Of a DNA stretch of 64,000 nucleotides, positions 16,715-25,098 are shown piece after piece. This DNA comes from an uncultured Oscillospiraceae bacterium. GTDB lineage: Bacteria; Bacillota; Clostridia; Oscillospirales; Oscillospiraceae. The first letter of the stretch is position 1. Each line of letters starts with the position of its first letter. The DNA is taken from contig CAJULM010000008.1 of NCBI GenBank assembly GCA_910587285.1, positions 14,480 through 78,479 on the forward strand. Reading direction: 5' to 3'. Under the pieces are notes generated by a model, which had not been told where the DNA came from, did not search any database, and saw only the letters and a list, made by a program, of their open reading frames with translations. The position numbers and the translations under genes are program-made.

Positions 16715-17587
16715 ATGAGCAACTATGTCATCATCACCGATTCGTCCTGCGATCTGCCTGACAGCTTGGTCAAGGAGCTGGAGCTGGAGGTGCTCCCCCT
16801 GTCCTTCATTATGGACGGCAAGACCTATCGGAACTATTCGGATAACCGGGAAATGTCCCCCAAAGACTTTTATAACAAGGAGCGGGAGGGCATTATGGCC
16901 ACCACCAACGCCGTCAACGTGGGCGAGGCCACGGAGGCCATTGAGGCGGTGCTCAAACAGGGAAAGGACGTGCTGGTGCTGGGCTTCTCCTCCGGCCTGT
17001 CCACCACCTTTAACTCCTTCCAGATCGCAGCGGAGGAGCTGGCGGAGCAGTACCCGGACCGGAAAGTCTACGCCGTGGACACGCTGTGCGCGTCTTTGGG
17101 CCAGGGGATGCTGGTGTATCAAGCCGCCAAGCTGCGCCAGGCGGGCAAATCCATTGAGGAGGTCCGGGATTGGACGGAGCAGAACAAGCTGCGCCAGTGC
17201 CACTGGTTCACCGTCAATGACCTGTTCTTCCTGAAGAAAGGCGGCCGGGTGTCCGCCGCCACCGCTGTGGTGGGTACCATGCTCCAGATCAAGCCTGTGA
17301 TGCACGTGGACAACGAGGGGCATCTCATCAAGGTGGACACCGCCCGGGGCCGCAAGGCGTCCCTCAACGCCCTGGTGGACAAGGTGGGCGAGCTGGGGGA
17401 GAACCCCGCCGAGCAGACCATGTTCATCAGCAACAGCGACTGTGCGGAGGATGCCCAGTATGTGGCGGACGAGATCAAAAAGCGCTATGGGACAAAGGAG
17501 ATCATTATCAACTCCATCGGGCCGGTGATCGGGGCCCACACCGGGCCGGGGTGCGTGGCGCTGTTCTTTATGGGCAAGCACAGGTAA
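16715..17587 (+). CDS. DegV family fatty-acid-binding protein
   Basis: 290 residues, full length. DegV/FakB proteins hold a fatty acid for phosphorylation by FakA in lipid uptake. Family blocks are ITDSSCDLP at the N-terminus, MATTNAVNVGE (normally T-S-Q-P), LGFSSGLSTTFNS and the C-terminal IGAHTGPGCVALFF. The ribosome site GGAGGT precedes ATG 16715. No fakA is in the window. Confidence 0.9.
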   Translation: MSNYVIITDSSCDLPDSLVKELELEVLPLSFIMDGKTYRNYSDNREMSPKDFYNKEREGIMATTNAVNVGEATEAIEAVLKQGKDVLVLGFSSGLSTTFNSFQIAAEELAEQYPDRKVYAVDTLCASLGQGMLVYQAAKLRQAGKSIEEVRDWTEQNKLRQCHWFTVNDLFFLKKGGRVSAATAVVGTMLQIKPVMHVDNEGHLIKVDTARGRKASLNALVDKVGELGENPAEQTMFISNSDCAEDAQYVADEIKKRYGTKEIIINSIGPVIGAHTGPGCVALFFMGKHR

Positions 17588-17625
17588 ATCCCCGCATCAA
17601 AATAAACAGGAAGGAAGAAAACTTT

Positions 17626-18759
17626 ATGAAAAAAAGATGGTTTTCCTTAGCGCTGGCGCTGATGATGGCGCTGTCCCTGGCCGTGCCCGCTTTCGCAGCG
17701 GAGAACGGCGCGCCAGTGGGAAGCTATACCGTGGATCTGGACAAGCCGGACGATGCGGAAATGGGGGCGGATGGCGAATTCACGGTGCGGTATCTCACCT
17801 CCAGCCGGAGTTATGAGGAGCCGAACCTTCGGGTGGATCTCACCCGCACCATTCCCCAGGGCGACTCGTTTACCTGGACGGGGCTGCGCGCTTCCCACAC
17901 CACCTATTTCCGCTTTTTTACCGACCTGGACAACGACGGAACCTATGACGAGCGGCTGGTGATCAAAGAGTCCGAGAAATACGTCCTTGCCCCTTACGAG
18001 GAGAAGTATTCCGTCTCCCTCACCCAGATCAGCGGCAGGCCGCAGCCCGCCGGCACCTTTGCCTCCATGCTGGAGGAGATGGGCGGCGAGCTATCCCAGG
18101 ACAGCTCCGGCGTTATGACGCTTGCCATCCCCAGCGACAGCCTGTGCCAGTTCTTTGGCGGGGACACGCTGTTTGAGTGGGGGATCATGCGGGGCGGTGG
18201 AAGCGATGTGGTAGCCAAGGGCACCATGCTCTTTACCGCGGAGGAACAGACGGCCGAACCCGTCCCCGAGTTCACCGACGTGCCCGAGTGGTGCGCCCAA
18301 GCGGTGGCCTGGGCCGCGGGAAAGGGCGTCGCCCAAGGCACCGGCGGCGACAAATTCACCCCCGGCAACCCCTGCACCCATGAGCAGATTTTGACCTTTC
18401 TGTACCGGGCGGTTCGCAACAAGGGCGCGGCCGCGGCGGAGGATATGGCCCTGGCACTGGAGTGGGCCCGGGAGAAGGGCATGATCGGCGATTCCTTTGA
18501 CCCCAAAGACGGCTGCACCCGGGCAGATGCGGTGAGCTACATCTGGCAGGTCAAGGGCAGCCCTGAGGCCGAAGCCGCGGGCAGCTTTACCGATGTGGAT
18601 GCGGACGCGGCTTATGCCGCCGCCGTCAGCTGGGCGGTGGAAACCGGCATCGTGGAGGGTTATCCGGACGGCGGCTTCCAGCCCGGCACCGTTTGCAGCC
18701 GGGGCGTGATCGCCACGATGCTCCACCGGACCTATGTTCCGGAAGCCCGTTTGAAGTAA
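17626..18759 (+). CDS. Secreted SLH domain protein
   Basis: 377 residues. Signal peptide about 1-25 (cleaved after VPAFAA), an N-terminal domain of about 180 residues not recognised, then three SLH repeats (PEFTDVPEWCAQAVAWAAGK; a second around MALALEWAREKGM; a third SFTDVDADAAYAAAVSWAV) ending YVPEARLK. The architecture and tail match the SLH proteins at 13084 and 14396, suggesting a paralogous surface family. The start has AGGAAGGAAG upstream. Confidence 0.88.
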   Translation: MKKRWFSLALALMMALSLAVPAFAAENGAPVGSYTVDLDKPDDAEMGADGEFTVRYLTSSRSYEEPNLRVDLTRTIPQGDSFTWTGLRASHTTYFRFFTDLDNDGTYDERLVIKESEKYVLAPYEEKYSVSLTQISGRPQPAGTFASMLEEMGGELSQDSSGVMTLAIPSDSLCQFFGGDTLFEWGIMRGGGSDVVAKGTMLFTAEEQTAEPVPEFTDVPEWCAQAVAWAAGKGVAQGTGGDKFTPGNPCTHEQILTFLYRAVRNKGAAAAEDMALALEWAREKGMIGDSFDPKDGCTRADAVSYIWQVKGSPEAEAAGSFTDVDADAAYAAAVSWAVETGIVEGYPDGGFQPGTVCSRGVIATMLHRTYVPEARLK

Positions 18760-18767
18760 ACCATCAG

Positions 18768-18807
18768 CCAGCCGCCTCCAAACTGGGAGGCGGCTGGTTT
18801 CATTTTT
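18768..18807 (+). terminator. Terminator after SLH gene
   Basis: 12-bp perfect stem (18768-18779 with 18786-18797), then TTTCATTTTT. Confidence 0.88.
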
Positions 18808-18829
18808 CATAAATTTTTTGTTCTTGCTC

Positions 18830-18877
18830 TTGACAAAGGCGTATATAGCAGGTATACTGTATATATAGTATATATAC
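18830..18877 (+). promoter_or_regulatory. GntR-operon promoter with overlapping AT-rich palindrome
   Basis: TTGACA (18830-18835), 17-bp spacer, TATACT (18853-18858). A near-palindromic tract of alternating TA steps (18852-18877) covers the -10 and start region, the usual operator position for YtrA-type GntR repressors. Confidence 0.7.
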
Positions 18878-18919
18878 AAAATATGGGGCTGCTGACGAGC
18901 GCCCCCAAAGAGGTGCACC

Positions 18920-19294
18920 ATGGATATTATCATCAGTAATTCCTCCGGCGCGCCGATCTATGAGCAGATCGTGCGCCAACTGAAGGGGCTCATCCTTTCA
19001 GGCGAATTGGCCGAGGGGGAGGCCCTGCCCTCCATGCGGCTGCTGGCAAGAGACCTGCGCATCTCCGTCATCACCACCAAACGGGCTTATGAGGAGCTGG
19101 AGCGGGAGGGCTTTCTCACCACCGTCCCCGGCAAGGGCTGCTTTGTGGCCGCCCAGAACCGGGAAACCCGGCGGGAGGCCGTGCTGTGCCAGATCGAGGA
19201 GCACCTGGCCCAGGCAGTGGACGCCGCCAAGGCGGGGGCCGTGAGTCTGGACGAGATCACCGAAATAATAAACACCTTGTATTGCGAGGAGTAA
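18920..19294 (+). CDS. GntR family (YtrA subfamily) transcriptional regulator
   Basis: 124 residues: an N-terminal winged helix (PIYEQIVRQLKGLILSGEL ... LPSMRLLARDLRISVITTKRAYEELE) and only a short C-terminal helical tail, as in YtrA regulators of ABC transporters. It is the first gene of a three-gene operon with the ABC ATPase and permease, and probably represses its own promoter through the palindrome at 18852-18877. Confidence 0.9.
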   Translation: MDIIISNSSGAPIYEQIVRQLKGLILSGELAEGEALPSMRLLARDLRISVITTKRAYEELEREGFLTTVPGKGCFVAAQNRETRREAVLCQIEEHLAQAVDAAKAGAVSLDEITEIINTLYCEE

Positions 19295-19296
19295 TT

Positions 19297-20145
19297 ATGA
19301 CAAACTGTATTGAACTGAACGGCCTTGTCAAAGAGTACAAGACCTTCACCCTGGGGCCTGTGGACCTGAAGGTGCCCGGCGGTTCCATCTTGGGTCTCAT
19401 CGGGGAGAATGGGGCGGGCAAGACCACCCTGATCAAGTCCATGCTGGGCATCACCCGGCCCACCGCCGGGGCGGTGAAGCTTCTGGGCACCGACCCGGAC
19501 CGGGCCAAGGAGGACATCGGCATCGTGCTGGACGACTGCTTCTTCTCCGAGTACCTGCGGGTGCGGGACGTGGAAACCGTGCTGTGCCGGGTGTTCAAGG
19601 CCTGGGACAAGGGACTGTACCGGGACTATCTGGACAAGTTCGGCCTGTCCGGGGCGAAAAACATCAAGGAGCTGTCTCGGGGGATGCGGATGAAGCTGTC
19701 CCTGGCCGCCGCGCTGGCCCACCGGCCCCGCCTGCTCCTGCTGGACGAGGCCACGGCGGGATTGGACCCGGTGGTGCGAGAGGAGATCCTGGACGAGTTC
19801 CTGGCCTTCGTGTCCGACGAGGACCACGCCATCCTCATCTCCAGCCACATTACGTCGGATCTGGAAAAGGTGGCGGACTACATCGCCTACCTCCACCAGG
19901 GGAAGCTGCTGCTGTGCGACGAGAAGGACCGCCTGCTGGATAGCTATGGGCGGCTGGTGTGCACGCGGGAGGAACTGGAGCAGGTGGACCGGGGCTATTT
20001 GGTGAGCGTTCGGAAAAGCCAGTATTCCACCGAGGCCCTCATCCGGCGCAAGGCCGATTTCAAGCGGCTCTACCCCAAGCTGGCGGTGGAGCCGGTGACT
20101 CTGGACGAGCTGATGGTATTTATCGTAAAGGGGGAACGGGCATGA
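19297..20145 (+). CDS. ABC transporter ATP-binding protein
   Basis: 282 residues. Walker A GENGAGKTT, signature block LSRGMRMKLSLAAAL, Walker B LLLLDEATAGLD and the switch ISSH are all present. It should energise the ABC-2 permease encoded next, most likely for export of a peptide, drug or lipid. The start at 19297 lies two bases after the gntR stop, with GCGAGGAG upstream. Confidence 0.92.
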   Translation: MTNCIELNGLVKEYKTFTLGPVDLKVPGGSILGLIGENGAGKTTLIKSMLGITRPTAGAVKLLGTDPDRAKEDIGIVLDDCFFSEYLRVRDVETVLCRVFKAWDKGLYRDYLDKFGLSGAKNIKELSRGMRMKLSLAAALAHRPRLLLLDEATAGLDPVVREEILDEFLAFVSDEDHAILISSHITSDLEKVADYIAYLHQGKLLLCDEKDRLLDSYGRLVCTREELEQVDRGYLVSVRKSQYSTEALIRRKADFKRLYPKLAVEPVTLDELMVFIVKGERA

Positions 20146-20795
20146 CCGGGCTGATTTTGAAGGATTTTCTCATTCTGCGCAAGACCCTGCGCAGTTATCT
20201 GCTGATGCTCGCCATCTATGTGGCGGTGGCTTTCTTGGGATATTGGTCGGCCTCCTTCGTAGGCGGCTTCATGATGGTGATGGTGTCCATGCTGCCCATG
20301 AACGTATTTGCCTATGACAAGCAGGCCAAATGGGACGTGTACGGTCTGTCCCTGCCGGTGGGCCGCACCAAAACGGTGGCGGCACGGTATCTGGCGGTGC
20401 TGATTATGTTCGCGGCCTCCGCAGTCCTTACCACTGTGGTGAGCGTGGCGCTGAACATTGCAGGCCGCATGGAGGAGAGCTTGGGGGAGTACCTGCTCGC
20501 CTGCACCGTCTGCGCCGTGCTCGCCATGCTGGTCAACGCCATGCTGCTGCCCTTCCTGTACAAATTCGGCCCGGAACGGGCCCGGATGATGTTTTTTGGC
20601 GTCATGGGCGTCATTGTTCTGCTGATTGTGGCGTTTCTGCTCCCTCTGGGCGGGCTGGAGTGGCTCAAGTCCCTGGACGCGCCCACCCTGGAGCAGATCG
20701 CCGCCGTCCCGGTGGCCGCAGTCATCGCGGGGGTGGTGTTGCTGGTCCTGTCCTTCCTGCTGTCCCGGCACTTCTACGGGGCAAAAGACGTATAA
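20142..20795 (+). CDS. ABC-2 type transporter permease
   Basis: 217 residues with six membrane segments. The start overlaps the ATPase stop (ATGA), so the two are translationally coupled. Weak primary-sequence similarity to ABC-2 permeases of GntR/YtrA operons; assignment rests mainly on topology and operon position. Last gene of the operon, followed by a hairpin at 20806-20845. Confidence 0.85.
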   Translation: MTGLILKDFLILRKTLRSYLLMLAIYVAVAFLGYWSASFVGGFMMVMVSMLPMNVFAYDKQAKWDVYGLSLPVGRTKTVAARYLAVLIMFAASAVLTTVVSVALNIAGRMEESLGEYLLACTVCAVLAMLVNAMLLPFLYKFGPERARMMFFGVMGVIVLLIVAFLLPLGGLEWLKSLDAPTLEQIAAVPVAAVIAGVVLLVLSFLLSRHFYGAKDV

Positions 20796-20805
20796 TGTGG
20801 ATAAA

Positions 20806-20845
20806 CGGGCGCCCCCGCTGAGGCGGAGGGCGCTCGTTTTCGTTT
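20806..20845 (+). terminator. Terminator of the GntR-ABC operon
   Basis: GC-rich imperfect stem (GGGCGCCCCCGC with GGCGGAGGGCGCTC), then TTTTCGTTTG. Confidence 0.65.
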
Positions 20846-21022
20846 GTTTCCCCGCGTTCAAGCGGGGCGTCTTCCATATGGGCCCGGTGGAGAAGGAGGG
20901 CGGATATATCGTCGGACCGCACTTACGGGAGCCACGAGCCGGGGTCTGCTTTCCCCAAGCTTGCGATATTTTCCCGCAGGAGGCAAGTCCTGTTCACTCC
21001 GCCGTCTGTTCACAAAATTCCC

Positions 21023-21051
21023 TTGAATTTTCTCCCGCCTTCCTGTATAAT
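21023..21051 (+). promoter_or_regulatory. Promoter for the L,D-transpeptidase gene
   Basis: TTGAAT (21023-21028), 17-bp spacer, TATAAT (21046-21051). The rest of 20846-21090 shows nothing else recognisable. Confidence 0.7.
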
Positions 21052-21090
21052 CGGACGTATTACACAAGATATGGTATGGAGGTACACCCC

Positions 21091-21930
21091 TTGAAACGAA
21101 TTCTCAGTGCATTTTTGGCTATCGTAACCGGCGTGCTGCTGTGCGCCGGGGTCCACACGGCGCTGGCCGCCGGTCCCGTGGAAAACAGCGGCCAGCCCTA
21201 TTACATCGTCGTCAACCGCGCTATGAACACTGTCACGATCTATGAGCTGGACGAGGAGGGATACTACACCGTCCCAGTGAAAGCCATGGTGTGCTCCGTG
21301 GGGCGCAAGGGCCATGCCACCCCCACCGGCACGTTCTCCATCGGCGGGCGGTGGACCTGGGTCCATATGCTGGACGATTCCTATGGTCAGTATTGTACCC
21401 AGATCAAGGGGAACATCCTCTTTCACTCGGTGTGCTACACCAAACGAAGCCCGTCCACCCTGATAACGGAGGAATACAACGGGCTGGGCGAACCCGCTTC
21501 TCTGGGCTGTGTGCGCCTCCAGACGGCGGACGCCAAGTGGATTTATGAGAACTGCGGCCGGGGCACCAAGGTCACCATTCTGGACGATTTGGACTCCCCC
21601 GGTCCTCTGGGCAAGCCGGACAAGCTGGTGGAGTACATATCGGACGAGCAGGCCAACGGCTGGGACCCCACCGACCCCCGGGAGGAGAACCCCTGGCATG
21701 AGCTTTTGGAGCGGAAGGAGCAGACGGTATCCTGTGCTTTAGCGGCCCAGGTGCTGTACCAGCTGTCTGGGGAGGAAGGCTTGGAGGACCCCGTCGATAT
21801 CGTGGCCTGGGCGGTGGAGCGCGGTCTGCTGGAAGACGGCGGAGAGGGGCTGGACCCCGCCCATCCTGTGACCCGGCAGGAGCTGATTGACATCCTGTGC
21901 CGGCTTGAGGACGCCGAGGCACAGGAGTGA
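21091..21930 (+). CDS. L,D-transpeptidase (YkuD domain), secreted
   Basis: 279 residues from a TTG start at 21091, chosen because GGAGGT lies seven bases upstream; an ATG at 21076 overlaps that site. Signal peptide about 1-27. The YkuD domain (about 37-175) has H112 in LFHSV and the catalytic motif SLGCVR with Cys140. It should form 3-3 peptidoglycan cross-links or attach proteins to peptidoglycan outside the membrane. The C-terminal 60 residues (VDIVAWAVERGLLE ... VTRQELIDILCRL) resemble a single degenerate SLH-like repeat. Confidence 0.9.
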   Translation: MKRILSAFLAIVTGVLLCAGVHTALAAGPVENSGQPYYIVVNRAMNTVTIYELDEEGYYTVPVKAMVCSVGRKGHATPTGTFSIGGRWTWVHMLDDSYGQYCTQIKGNILFHSVCYTKRSPSTLITEEYNGLGEPASLGCVRLQTADAKWIYENCGRGTKVTILDDLDSPGPLGKPDKLVEYISDEQANGWDPTDPREENPWHELLERKEQTVSCALAAQVLYQLSGEEGLEDPVDIVAWAVERGLLEDGGEGLDPAHPVTRQELIDILCRLEDAEAQE

Positions 21931-21941
21931 GCTTGTGCAAG

Positions 21942-21970
21942 GAGGCCCCCGCTTGGCGGGGGCCTCTTGT
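21942..21970 (+). terminator. Hairpin after the L,D-transpeptidase gene
   Basis: 11-bp stem GAGGCCCCCGC / GCGGGGGCCTC, weak T-run. Lies between convergent genes. Confidence 0.65.
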
Positions 21971-22662
21971 TATGCGGGAGGGGTTTCTTTGCGGCGCTTC
22001 CACCATATCCAGACCAGCCGGGCGGTGTAGACGGGCAGAAAGATGCTCAGTATGGCGACAGCCAAATAGGCCAGGTAGAACAGAAGCATGACGGGCGGCG
22101 CAAAGCTGCCCGTCGTATTCAGCGCGATCCACATCAGCTGGAATCCCCACAGCGGGGAGTACCACTGGCCCATCATTACCGGCGTGTATAGCAGGACATA
22201 TCCCGCCGTCCAGGCCATCCAGCCGTCGATGAGAAATCCGTGCTTTTTCGCCAGCAGCAATGGCACGCCGAAAATGGCCAGCACCCCGCCGATAAACAGC
22301 AGGGGATCGCCCCCAACGAACGCGGCAAGCATCATCATCATCATTCCCCCGGCAATTAGGAGGATGCCAAGGGTTTGGATCGGGGTGAACTTCCATTGCG
22401 CATAAACCGCTGCCCGCTCCGGCTTTGGCGCGCAAGGCGCCTCCGGCTGGGCCAGCTGGGGCGTTTCCCCCTCCCGCACCAATTCGTCCACCGTCACGCC
22501 GAACAGGTCGGCCAGCTTTACGATTTTGTCCAGCTCGGGCACCGACTGGTTTGTCTCCCACTTGCTCACCGACTGCCGGGACACGTCCAGCTTTTCCGCC
22601 AGCTCGCCCTGGGACAAATTTTGCGCGGTGCGCAGCTCTAAAATTTTTTCCGACAAGGTCAT
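21970..22662 (-). CDS. XRE regulator with four-helix membrane domain
   Basis: 230 residues. N-terminal helix-turn-helix (about 5-60: LSQGELAEKLDVSRQSVSKWETNQ), then a linker and four hydrophobic segments from about residue 90. Such membrane-tethered XRE proteins are common in Clostridia, and their signal is unknown. ATG 22662 is chosen over GTG 22668 because AAGGAG then sits nine bases upstream. Confidence 0.85.
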   Translation of the reverse strand: MTLSEKILELRTAQNLSQGELAEKLDVSRQSVSKWETNQSVPELDKIVKLADLFGVTVDELVREGETPQLAQPEAPCAPKPERAAVYAQWKFTPIQTLGILLIAGGMMMMMLAAFVGGDPLLFIGGVLAIFGVPLLLAKKHGFLIDGWMAWTAGYVLLYTPVMMGQWYSPLWGFQLMWIALNTTGSFAPPVMLLFYLAYLAVAILSIFLPVYTARLVWIWWKRRKETPPA

Positions 22663-22760
22663 GGCCACTCGCTCCTTTCTGCCCCTATTTTACCAGGTGC
22701 GGCGGAGCGAAATCAACCAAGAGGGCTTGGAAAATATAGCAACCAGCGGTTGCACCCCTC

Positions 22761-22795
22761 AAAAAGCCCGTCCATCGGAGGATGGACGGGCTTTA
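22761..22795 (-). terminator. Terminator of the DnaD/DnaC-like operon
   Basis: 14-bp perfect stem (22763-22776 with 22781-22794), T-run on the minus strand. Confidence 0.88.
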
Positions 22796-22796
22796 T

Positions 22797-23798
22797 TCAC
22801 TCTCTCAGTCGCAGGTCGTCTCCGTAGAACGTGAGCTCCCAGTACAGGCCACCGATGCGGGAGGCGAGCTGGGGGGTGTAGCGCTGGGCGATCTGCTCCA
22901 TGGACAGGTTGGTGGAGATGATGGTGTGCCGCTCTCCCTGAAGGCGGCTGTTCACCACCTCGTACAGGGCGGACTGGGTGGAGGGCAGGGTGTGCTCGCT
23001 GCCCAGGTCATCCAGAATCAGCAGGTCGCAGCCCAGATACCGCCGGGCGTCGTCCCGGGCCTGGCGCTCCTCCCCGGCGTCCCGGGTGAAACGGCGGGTC
23101 TCAAAGGCGGAGAACAGGTTGATGGCGGTGTCGTACACCACAGAATGGCCCCGCTGGGAGACCTCCCGGGCGATGCAGCCGGACAAAAAGGTCTTGCCCA
23201 GCCCGGTGCCCCCGGACAGCAGCAAGTTTTTCAAGGGGTAGCTGGGGAACTGCCGGGCATAGCCTTCACACACCGCCGTCACCCGGCGCATCTGCTCCCG
23301 GGGGGAGCGGCTCTGCCCCTGCCAGGGCTGGTCGCTGTAGATGTCCAGGCGCAGGCGGTCAAAATTCTGCTCATCGGTGAGGTTGAGCAGGGCGGTGAGG
23401 GCGCGCAGCTGCTCCTGGGCGCACAGCTCCTTCAGACAGGCGCACATACCGCTCTGGGTCCAGCCCGTGTCTCCGCAGCGGGGACAGGCGGGCACGTCGT
23501 CCAGGGCGTCCGGGCCATAGCCCAGCTCGGCCAGCAGGGCGGTGCGCTGGGCCTGGAGCTCCCGGCTGCGGGTGCGGATGGCGGTGATCTCCGGGCCGTC
23601 GGGCTGCACCGGCTTTCCACCCACGGCTAGCAGGGCCATGTCCGTCATGGCGCCCCGCAGGGCGGTGTCCACCTGCTTGAGCCGGGGCTGCTTGGCGTAC
23701 AGCTCCCGCTCCAAATCGAAGCGCCGGCGCTCCCGACTGTCCCGGCGGCGCTCCAGCCGAGCCAGCGCCCGGCGCATAACGGTGGGTTCATAGGACAC
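22797..23798 (-). CDS. DnaC/DnaI-like helicase-loader ATPase
   Basis: 333 residues from GTG 23798 with GGGAGGG upstream. The N-terminal 100 residues are charged and helical; a zinc-ribbon-like CPRC...MCAC (C105, C108, C119, C121) follows; then an AAA+ core with Walker A GGTGLGKT (196-203) and Walker B LLILDDLGSE. This is the layout of the DnaI/DnaC loader that places DnaB helicase on DNA. The DnaD-domain gene is directly upstream, one base apart, as in many Firmicutes. Confidence 0.9.
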   Translation of the reverse strand: MSYEPTVMRRALARLERRRDSRERRRFDLERELYAKQPRLKQVDTALRGAMTDMALLAVGGKPVQPDGPEITAIRTRSRELQAQRTALLAELGYGPDALDDVPACPRCGDTGWTQSGMCACLKELCAQEQLRALTALLNLTDEQNFDRLRLDIYSDQPWQGQSRSPREQMRRVTAVCEGYARQFPSYPLKNLLLSGGTGLGKTFLSGCIAREVSQRGHSVVYDTAINLFSAFETRRFTRDAGEERQARDDARRYLGCDLLILDDLGSEHTLPSTQSALYEVVNSRLQGERHTIISTNLSMEQIAQRYTPQLASRIGGLYWELTFYGDDLRLRE

Positions 23799-23799
23799 G

Positions 23800-24765
23800 T
23801 CAGCCCTCCCCTTTCTTTTGCTCGGCTAAGAATTTATCCAGCCAGTCGGCGTTTTTCTGGATGCGCTCCTGGCTGGGCTGGAAGTCCCTGGGCTGAGCCT
23901 GAGGGGGTCTGCCCCGCTTGGGGGGCCTGTCCCCTGCCTCCACCTGGGCGGTTGTGCGGTAGCCGGAGGCGTGCCAGGACTGCAAAATTTTGTTCATGTA
24001 CGGCCAATTCATGGCCTTTTTTTGGTACACAGTGCGCTCATAGGCCAGGCGGATGAGCTCGTCGCTTATCCCCATGTCCACCCAGGCGGCGATAAATTCC
24101 CGCTCCTTCTCCACGGCGGGGCGGCGCTCCGTCACGCCCACGGCCTGAAGCACGGCCCACTCCCGTCCGTCCACCGCCTCCTGCCGGCGCAGGTAGTCTT
24201 CCGCCCTCTCCAGGGTGTCGATGCCCAGCCGCTTCCACTTGAAGGCCTCCCGCTGAATCTGAGGCATTCGGGGGAAGGCGGCGGGGCTGTTTTTCTGCCG
24301 TCGTTCCCGCCCCACCGCCCAACTGGTGAGCAGCAAAATCACCTCAGCGCCCAGCCCCAGATGGTCGTACATGGTGTACAGGCACCGGAGGTCGTGGTCG
24401 GTGAACACCCGGCCCAGGCGGTTTTCCATCTCCCGGCACAGTCCCTGAAAGAGCGGCTCGCGCTCCAGGGCGGCTGCGATTTCTCCCCGGCTGTACTCGG
24501 GCGGCCGGTCGTCCGCCTTGGGCGGGGGGGCGGGCTGGGCGTCGGGCCGGGGCTGGGCCAGCCCAAGGGCGGCCAGACGCCCCCAGGCGGGAGAAAGTCG
24601 CTCCTCCGGCCAGCGCAGGCGCTGGGTGGCCCGGCCGGCGTCCCCGCCGCACTCCAGCAGGGCCAGATAGAGCAGAGCGCAGTCCCCGTCGCCGGACTCC
24701 ACCAGCAGCTGGGCCGCCTGGGCGGACATGGACAGTATTTCGCTGGGCAGCAGCAGCGCACTCAA
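23800..24765 (-). CDS. DnaD domain replication initiation protein
   Basis: About 321 residues. The C-terminal half has the DnaD signature (AWVDMGISDELIRLAYERTV then MNWPYMNKILQSWHASG), followed by a low-complexity basic tail. The N-terminal part is winged-helix-like (LLYLALLECGGDAGRATQRL). The start is taken at TTG 24765 because GGGAGGG is eight bases upstream; the frame stays open to 25059 but that part overlaps a terminator and a gene. With the DnaC-like partner it should act in primosome assembly at oriC or restart sites. Confidence 0.85.
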   Translation of the reverse strand: MSALLLPSEILSMSAQAAQLLVESGDGDCALLYLALLECGGDAGRATQRLRWPEERLSPAWGRLAALGLAQPRPDAQPAPPPKADDRPPEYSRGEIAAALEREPLFQGLCREMENRLGRVFTDHDLRCLYTMYDHLGLGAEVILLLTSWAVGRERRQKNSPAAFPRMPQIQREAFKWKRLGIDTLERAEDYLRRQEAVDGREWAVLQAVGVTERRPAVEKEREFIAAWVDMGISDELIRLAYERTVYQKKAMNWPYMNKILQSWHASGYRTTAQVEAGDRPPKRGRPPQAQPRDFQPSQERIQKNADWLDKFLAEQKKGEG

Positions 24766-24808
24766 TGGCTTCGCCCTCCCCTCGTTCAGTTCGTCAAATT
24801 GAACTTTT

Positions 24809-24837
24809 ATTTTACACGAAATCGGAAAAAAAATCAA
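24809..24837 (-). promoter_or_regulatory. Promoter for the DnaD-DnaC-like operon
   Basis: Minus-strand TTGATT (24832-24837), 17-bp spacer, TAAAAT (24809-24814). It overlaps the terminator of the preceding gene. An inverted repeat GTTCA...TGAAC (24784-24804) lies just downstream. Confidence 0.55.
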
Positions 24838-24855
24838 CCGCCTGCGGGCGGTTGA
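24825..24855 (-). terminator. Terminator of the zinc-ribbon gene
   Basis: 9-bp stem TCAACCGCC / GGCGGTTGA, 4-nt loop, long minus-strand T-run. Confidence 0.85.
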
Positions 24856-24866
24856 CTTTTCGCGCA

Positions 24867-25067
24867 TCAGTGGTTCAGCTTGGACACGTCCTCCAGATAG
24901 ATGGACACCTCGCCGCACTCCGGGCAGACGGCCACCTTGGGCTTGCCAATGCGCCCGCTGAACAGCTTGTTTTCCTGGGTGGAGAGCACCACGCCGTAGC
25001 CCGCGCCCTCCACTTTCACCGTGCAGCCCTCCTGCATTTCCGCGCCGCATCTGAGGCACTTTCTCAT
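24867..25067 (-). CDS. Small zinc-ribbon protein
   Basis: 66 residues with two Cys pairs, CLRC near the start and CPEC near residue 50, spaced as in a single zinc ribbon. Function unknown; probably nucleic-acid or protein binding. The start at 25067 is preferred because AAGGAG is nine bases upstream, while the ATG at 25076 abuts that site. Confidence 0.75.
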   Translation of the reverse strand: MRKCLRCGAEMQEGCTVKVEGAGYGVVLSTQENKLFSGRIGKPKVAVCPECGEVSIYLEDVSKLNH

Positions 25068-25098
25068 TGTTGTCATCTCCTTATGTTCTAATGGAATC

